This document shows positions 58,350 through 64,000 of a stretch of 64,000 nt of DNA, one piece after another. Each line of letters starts with the position of its first letter. The first letter of the stretch is position 1. The translations under genes were made by a program, and so were the position numbers. The notes beneath the pieces were generated by a model. It did not search any database. It saw nothing but the letters and a program-made list of their open reading frames with translations, and was not told the DNA's origin. This DNA is from Salvia splendens (Eukaryota; Streptophyta; Magnoliopsida; Lamiales; Lamiaceae). The stretch spans positions 6,082,501 through 6,146,500 of the forward strand of contig NC_056039.1 of NCBI RefSeq assembly GCF_004379255.2. The letters are read 5' to 3'.

Positions 58350-60257
58350 CTACTGAATCTTTATTTTCAAATTCTTAAACTTATGCAGCAGTGATTCTAT
58401 TGATCTCTCTACTCTTGAACTCTCAGCAAGCCTCACAACTTCAGACGCCTGGTGCAAGTTTTGGATTCCGCGGCCCAAGCTCGCAATTGAAGGAGCAGAA
58501 GGGATCGATTCAGCAGCACACTCGATCCCATCTCCACACGCGAGCAACCCTGCGCAGGTTGCAATGCTACACCCGAAGGTCGCCCATGGCGCCACTCCAA
58601 CTCTCCGGACTTGGCGCTTCCTCATTATTTCGTAGAACGCTGATCTCATTGCGGAGAGGCTTGTTTTCTCAGCAGAAGCTATCACACCGTGAGTTACAGC
58701 ACGTATCTTCTCAGCCGACACCACAGCCTTGAAAGTCGTGCCTTTCAGCGTGGAACTTGCCATCCCAGGAGCCACCAGCTTTGTCGGACCAAGACCCTTC
58801 CCAAGAGCCAAAAGAACAGCCTTCTGTGTTTGTGCCAACAAAATTTGCAGAGAGGCCGGGACGTTAAGAGTTGCAACTTTCATCAAAGTCGATACTGGAA
58901 CAACCTTGGAGAGGGAGGAGGCTCCAAGAACCGCTGTTGCACCAGCTCCTACCGCCACCATGGGCTTATCCACTAGCTTCCATTTTCTGTTGCCTTGCGT
59001 GGAATCATCGTCAAGATTGATGACAAGCTGATCAACCATATGTTTAACCTCTAAAGGGACCTCATTCTTCCAGTTCCTCCTAAGCCCGGCTAATCCACTA
59101 GCATCAACAACTGCAACTATCGATTTGTACTTGTTTGCCTGGCTTCGAAGAGCCTGTGCAACAATGGAGTGAGCTTGATCATCCACGGGGAGGTCAGAAA
59201 ACTCACACTTAGCCGTGGCAGGCTTCCTAATCACCCGACCTGCATTGTTCAGAGCAATCCGCAGCCCCTCAACCGCGATGGGGAATGCATAAACCTCCGA
59301 AAGGACCCTATTGTCAACAGTTTCCCCTTTGTTGACATTACACAGCATCTTCTGTGCGCAGGCCAAAGCCGTCCCCATAGACGGGATATCCACAAAGATG
59401 TCATGCAAATCAACAAGCAGAGTGTACACACATCTTGCAAACTGCGGCACCTCATAATCAGCCAGCGCACGAACCTCCCCAACACCCACCAACTTCATAG
59501 GTGGGCTCGCAGGAAGTAAGATGGATGACAAAGACTTCACCATCCGACACTGAACTTCATCTAAGGCGCGGAAGGCCCTTGAGTTCAGAGACACAATCGA
59601 ACTCCCTACACTCTTGGAAACCAAACTACTCATCTGCAAACCGAACAAACCATATAAGCCACCGTTTCCTGAATCTTCCCCTTCCGATTCACCCTGAACG
59701 CTGCCATCAAAGTTGAATTTCACGAAAGGCGAGTCAAGCATCAAGAAGGAAGAGCCTACTTCTTCAGCAGCCTTCTTGGCTGCAACAAGGTGTCCATTGA
59801 AACTCACCCCGAAAATCTCCCTCAACACCAAACTCCCTGCAACATCCTCATACTTCTCCTTATTAGCCTTGTGCATAAAGCAATTCATCAAAACCTCAAA
59901 CACAGAGGTGGGAACAGTATCACCACCAACAAATCCACCACCTCCACCATCTCTAATCAATCCAACCCTAGTTTCCTTCAATCCATCCATATCCGATTCA
60001 CTCAATTGCACAACAACTGCATCGGGCTTAATCTCTCTGATCAAACACTCGGTATCAGCAGCCGACCTCTCCGACAGATTCTGGACGGCTAGCACGTATA
60101 TCACGGACTGCGATTCGCGAATCGCGTAGACGAAATGCTTTGTGCTTTCGGGAATCGATAATTTACCGACAATCCTATCCGATTCCCTCAAGTCGTTGTG
60201 GAAAAATAGAGTGGTGAAAGGCCATAGGTTTTTAACATAATCCACCATGGCCAGCAT
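58350..60257 (-). CDS. Single-exon protein with TraB-like N-terminus, 635 aa, function unknown
   Basis: One open frame of 635 codons. Residues 50-85 (IYVLAVQNLSERSAADTECL and KPDAVVVQLSES) resemble the TraB/PrgY family opening (a V-x-V strand, a Ser-rich loop, then PDAVVVEL). The rest is Gly/Ala/Val-rich with hydrophobic segments (VAVGAGATAVLGASSL; CSIATCAGLLACGDGI), possibly membrane-associated. It contains DLHDIFVDIPSMGTALACAQ and VVDASGLAGLRRNWKNEVPL, which look conserved. Two starts are possible: ATG at 60257 and ATG at 60248; the second has a stronger context (GCCATGG). I do not recognise a named plant family. Confidence 0.8.
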   Translation of the reverse strand: MLAMVDYVKNLWPFTTLFFHNDLRESDRIVGKLSIPESTKHFVYAIRESQSVIYVLAVQNLSERSAADTECLIREIKPDAVVVQLSESDMDGLKETRVGLIRDGGGGGFVGGDTVPTSVFEVLMNCFMHKANKEKYEDVAGSLVLREIFGVSFNGHLVAAKKAAEEVGSSFLMLDSPFVKFNFDGSVQGESEGEDSGNGGLYGLFGLQMSSLVSKSVGSSIVSLNSRAFRALDEVQCRMVKSLSSILLPASPPMKLVGVGEVRALADYEVPQFARCVYTLLVDLHDIFVDIPSMGTALACAQKMLCNVNKGETVDNRVLSEVYAFPIAVEGLRIALNNAGRVIRKPATAKCEFSDLPVDDQAHSIVAQALRSQANKYKSIVAVVDASGLAGLRRNWKNEVPLEVKHMVDQLVINLDDDSTQGNRKWKLVDKPMVAVGAGATAVLGASSLSKVVPVSTLMKVATLNVPASLQILLAQTQKAVLLALGKGLGPTKLVAPGMASSTLKGTTFKAVVSAEKIRAVTHGVIASAEKTSLSAMRSAFYEIMRKRQVRRVGVAPWATFGCSIATCAGLLACGDGIECAAESIPSAPSIASLGRGIQNLHQASEVVRLAESSRVERSIESLLHKFKNLKIKIQ

Positions 60258-60679
60258 GATTACTGAACACCATCAAACGCGGTCTTCAAGAATCGACTTT
60301 TTCACACACTAAATCCGCCGCCGCCGGCGATTAACAAGATTGGAGACTTGCGCAGGTTAAGAGGGGAGAGCAAACGAAATGAAAAGGATTGGTAAATTAC
60401 CTGATGAATTAGGGCTTCTCGGAGGTTCCTGAAAACCTTGAATCGGCAAGTTAACGCTATTACGAGTAAACGGATGCGATGGATTGCTTAATCTCCTCAA
60501 CTCAATTCTTTGACATTTCTTTTTTATTTTCCAATTCAACTATACATAAAATCATACTGTAGAATTTATTAATACACCAACTTTGATTAAATAAGTATAG
60601 TACGTGTATATAAGAAATAAATTCATAATTCTCAATTCAAGTAATTAAATAATAGTACTAGTATATTTAAAAAATTATA

Positions 60680-60859
60680 CTCCCTCCGTCCCCGGACTAC
60701 TTGCACTTATTTCCTTTCTGGGCGTCCCAAGTTATTTGCACTATTTCCATTTTTAGTAAAAATTATCACCTACAGCCGCAATTGTTGACTTTGCTATACA
60801 CTCATTCATTAATCTCCGTGCCGGAAAGGAAATGTGTGAGTAGTCCGGGACGGAGGGAG
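60680..60859. mobile_element. Stowaway-like MITE, young family copy 2, in the LYR gene 5' region
   Basis: A 180-bp element starting CTCCCTCCGTCCCCGGACTA, ending GTCCGGGACGGAGGGAG, TA on both sides. It differs at about ten positions from the 23246 copy. It ends about 90 bp before the donor of the first identifiable LYR-gene exon. Confidence 0.9.
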
Positions 60860-60861
60860 TA

Positions 60862-62346
60862 CTATATTGATCCGCCGCCACCGAATTCCACTCCTATAAT
60901 CATAATCCCTATTTTCATCATCCTTCTCTGTGCTTCCACTGATAAGGTAATTCCATTTTCTAGATTATTTGGCCGGCTATTTTCGATTTAAGTGTTGTCT
61001 AATTGATTAACGAAATGTTTTAGTTTATTTATGGACCTTGTATATGCAGCTTTATCGCAAATGCCTACGGCGAGCTCATTCTTTTGAGCATCAGGTATTT
61101 TGTACTCTGTGCTTAGGGTGACAATGGAATTGTATTTTGCATGCATTGAAGAGTATACATGATTGTTTCATGTGTTGAATCCAAGGTTTTCCTTCATTGG
61201 GAGAGCAAGTCTTCCCTTTTATTCTTTGGCCGGAGCGTAACTTTTTTTACAAATTATTAAATTAACTTGTAGCTCTCGAGCCAGAACAGCTGATAATTAA
61301 TGCCCAACTTCTTGCCACATCCATTTCAGTATATTAGGCTACAGATTTACCAAGACGTATGCGCCACAATTTTGACCAAGAGGCGGATGGATTACATTTG
61401 CCTTATGACTGGGCACACTTCATGAAGGGTTTGCAAATCAGCTTGGATTAGGTTATAAGTATAACATAGTATAGCCTAGAGCCTCTCTAATCTTAGTTTT
61501 TCTAGAGTGAGCTGCTGTGCCTTTAGGATCAAAAGTTCGACTGATTCCGTAGTGCTTGGTTTATTTCTGAGCGTTCAAAAATAGGGGACTCGTCCCTTAT
61601 TCCTGCAGCAAAGCAGCTAGTCCAAAGCTCATAATGGAACAACAAAGGATGAAACCATGAATTGTGTTTACTGTGAAACTACTGTACGTTAAGAAGAAAG
61701 AAAGGTTCCCAAGTATCTATTTGGTTGATTTTGATTACTCCAACAGCTCTAGTGGATTGCCACTTGTAGTCCTTGGTATTCAGTCTTGACCGTGGTGAAA
61801 ATCTGCCTGAATTGGGTTGAAATATGGTGGGTGTAGTTGTACTGAGAAAATGTAAAGATATCTGTATCATGGTTACAAACTGAACCATTTGGTTAATTTG
61901 AAGCTGACTGACGCTATTACTTCAAATTTCATTACTATTTTGGCGATGATTGAGCTCCCTGAGCAGTGTTTCTTTCAACTAATCCATTTCATTTAACTAT
62001 TCGATTGCAGAACAGAGAACTTTTAATTATTTTGGTGCAATCGCAGTTCAGGCATCATAAGGATGAGACCAACCCAGATAAGATTCAAAAGTATAAGGAC
62101 GAGTGAGTTCCATTTTCTTTTCTTCTCTCGCTCTCTTTGGACTACATTCAAATTAATATCAACTTACCTTGCAAGACTCACTACATTAACTTGCTTGAGA
62201 CTGACTGATAAGATCTGCTAATGCATGTTGCTTTTGCCATTTTATGCTGTTTGCTATGCAACAGTGTGGTAAGAGGAGTGATCGATCATATGATATTTGA
62301 AGCCAAGAGAAAAGCCCACCAAATGCAAAGCACTGATGAAAGCTGA
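60862..62346 (+). CDS. Small LYR-motif protein (Complex1_LYR-like); start codon uncertain
   Basis: Exons after the MITE: a first exon ending at 60946 (last codons ASTDK), then 61050-61094, 62011-62102 and 62265-62346, which join in frame. The conserved motif is LYRKCLRRAHSFEHQ, typical of small LYR proteins that assist mitochondrial Fe-S and respiratory-complex assembly. The rest is charged and helical (VQSQFRHHKDETNPDKIQKY; DDVVRGVIDHMIFEAKRKAH), ending QMQSTDES. Exons 2-4 alone give 72 residues. No in-frame ATG exists between the MITE and the first donor; the only upstream in-frame ATG in the open stretch is at 60701 inside the MITE. The real start may have been lost or lies in an exon I could not find. 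Confidence 0.6.
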
Positions 62347-63100
62347 ATGCTATGTTCTTAAGTTGCTATCAGCTTTTGTTCCTTTTTGGTCAGTTGTGTG
62401 GAAGATTTTTAAGTAGGGTAAATTTGATGCTGCCTTTGTCATAGCACCACAATCGAATATTGTTTTCTGGTTGCAAGATCTGTATTTTAATAAATACTAA
62501 AATAAACGCAATCTTAGTAATTACTACTTGCACCATTTATGTGGTTATACTAAACTTGCTGATGCAAGTATGCAACAATATAGGAGTATTTGGTAATCAG
62601 GGGTTGAGCGAATCAAAATCTTTTGTATTTTACTATTTCGTTGGAAATTATATTTTGAATATTTTTGTTGTATACTATAAAATCGAATGTCAAACAAGGT
62701 TTTTTAGGCTAAACTCGAGCTTCGGTATGCAAAAATTTTCTTATTCCACAAACATAATATGGGTACAAAGTTGCACTAGAAAATCCCATTTTACATCAAT
62801 AGCTTGCTAGCTCTACAAAACCATCTAAATAAATGTACAAAGGGTCATCATCTCATCTGTGTGTCATCCAATATGGGACATAACTATCAAACAAAAATGA
62901 GAGAGAAAATAAACATTCTGCTCTACTGAAAGAAAAATCACATTCACAAGTAGGAGATACCAAACAAGATTATATTGGAACTAAACTACCCACAAGATGA
63001 GAGCATCCGGGGTGAAGTCAGAGAAAGGAATGTTCAGAGAAGAACCTAAGATGAGTCGCACCTAAAATTTCTTGTGTGAATGTGTGGCACCAGAAGACAC
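62347..63100. other. Intergenic region with 3' untranslated regions
   Basis: AT-rich DNA between two convergent genes. GAGCATCC at 63001-63008 is a lone match to Harbinger termini. Confidence 0.5.
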
Positions 63101-63711
63101 CTACTTCCGTGGTCTTTTTGTTAGATTATCTTGCTTGGGCTCGATCTGCAATGACATTAACACATCAGCCAGATAAAGGTTGCTGTTAAAAGGCGGGACT
63201 GATGATGATAAAAAAAATATACAATCTGTTGCAAAGGAAATATGAGAATCACTGGATGAAAGCAATACGACATTTGTAGCAGTTTGAGAATTTAACAAGG
63301 GAAATATAGGTAGTCTGAAAATGTTGCACATTGCAAGTACAATAAGTAATTTTGTGCCAAACCGTGGTATTTTGCAACTTATGATATTAAAAGCTCAGAT
63401 GCTAAGTTATTCCCCATCTAAAGGTTATAGGGCGAATTTGCCATCTTTACCAACAGATTCTTGTTAGACTAACTTCTACCAAGTGACATAAGAGGAACTA
63501 ATGTCAAATAAAACAGATAACTTCTTTGATAAGGTAATCATAAGATTTTACAAGAAAAAAGAATGTTTTTCCAGCATATGTCAATAATCCTTACTGCGCT
63601 TGAAAGCTGTTCTCGAATATAGGCCATTGATCTCAACATGGCACCTAAAGTATCCTTAGAAACCTGAAACTTCACTTCTGATTCTCCCGAGGTTGTCTCT
63701 GTGTCTTGAAG
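63101..63711 (-). CDS. 3' end of a possible COMM-domain protein (partial)
   Basis: Two exons are visible: 63711-63595 and 63145-63101 (stop TAG at 63103-63101). The first encodes [20 protein letters not shown] followed by [19 protein letters not shown]. The second encodes [14 protein letters not shown], a basic end. The pattern (V-x-F-x-V, then an amphipathic helix with MLRSM and EQL) fits the C-terminal COMM domain, whose members act in Cullin regulation and endosomal sorting. Earlier exons lie at or beyond 63711-64000; none is certain there. Family assignment is tentative. Confidence 0.55.
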
Positions 63712-64000
63712 CTGAACATAAGAGCAGATCATATGAAGAGAATGATTATGGCTTAGAGCACATCAGAAGTCATTATGTGTCATAGCCACCTGATGTTTGA
63801 TGGAAGAAAATAGTTTAGATGAATATTAACACTTCATCATCGATGATTACCTAAACCTACAAGAGACCGAGAGGTTCTTGGTAGAAATAGAAGAAATGCG
63901 ATGTTCACATGAAGTTTACAAGAACCCAGTCAGTCGCACATGGCAATACGAATAAGTTAAAAAGGGCTTAACATTATTGCCAGAAAGACAAATACGTGAG

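Noticed and set aside
63001..63012. GAGCATCCGGGG resembling a Harbinger terminus
   Set aside because: There is no matching second end or flanking duplication nearby; probably chance or a solitary scrap.

Overview
The window is nuclear DNA from a flowering plant, most likely a eudicot. The genes are intron-rich, with GT-AG and one GC-AG intron. They encode plant-specific families (EIN3-like, SERRATE, NDR1/HIN1-like, DUF630/DUF632). AT-rich intergenic DNA is packed with small DNA transposons. I cannot name the species from the sequence alone; a Lamiales-type asterid is only an impression.

Layout: 1-7650 is the 5' two thirds of a minus-strand cohesin SMC3 gene, running off the left edge. 7700-19100 has no host gene and holds a Harbinger-type MITE, a long-inverted-repeat element, a TPase-family Harbinger derivative, a decayed 0.9-kb tandem array and a hAT element inside that array. 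20238-21812 is an EIN3/EIL ethylene transcription factor. 22700-26700 holds three transposons. 27224-29619 is a six-exon membrane protein of unknown function. 30209-34822 holds two Harbinger elements, one with a Myb-like ORF1 and one with a DDE transposase. 35844-36635 is an NDR1/HIN1-like protein. 37192-40859 is a minus-strand DUF630/DUF632 (NRG2-like) gene with two reading-frame lesions. 42458-46881 holds two related Harbinger elements that carry only ORF1. 47382-49772 is a NicO-like membrane protein on the minus strand. 51494-57610 is SERRATE. 58350-60257 is a single-exon TraB-like protein on the minus strand. 60890-62346 is a small LYR-motif protein. 63101-64000 is the 3' end of a minus-strand gene resembling a COMM-domain protein.

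The host genes are ordinary housekeeping, signalling and RNA-processing genes with no operon-like logic. The unusual content is the Harbinger community. Five sizeable elements in three terminal-sequence families lie in this window. ORF1 (DNA-binding Myb-like) and the transposase are never in the same element. Each family has its own subterminal repeat, and in one family the repeat has changed in step across sites. The transposase is interrupted by one in-frame stop and most ORF1 copies are broken; one ORF1 (42908-44047) is fully open.
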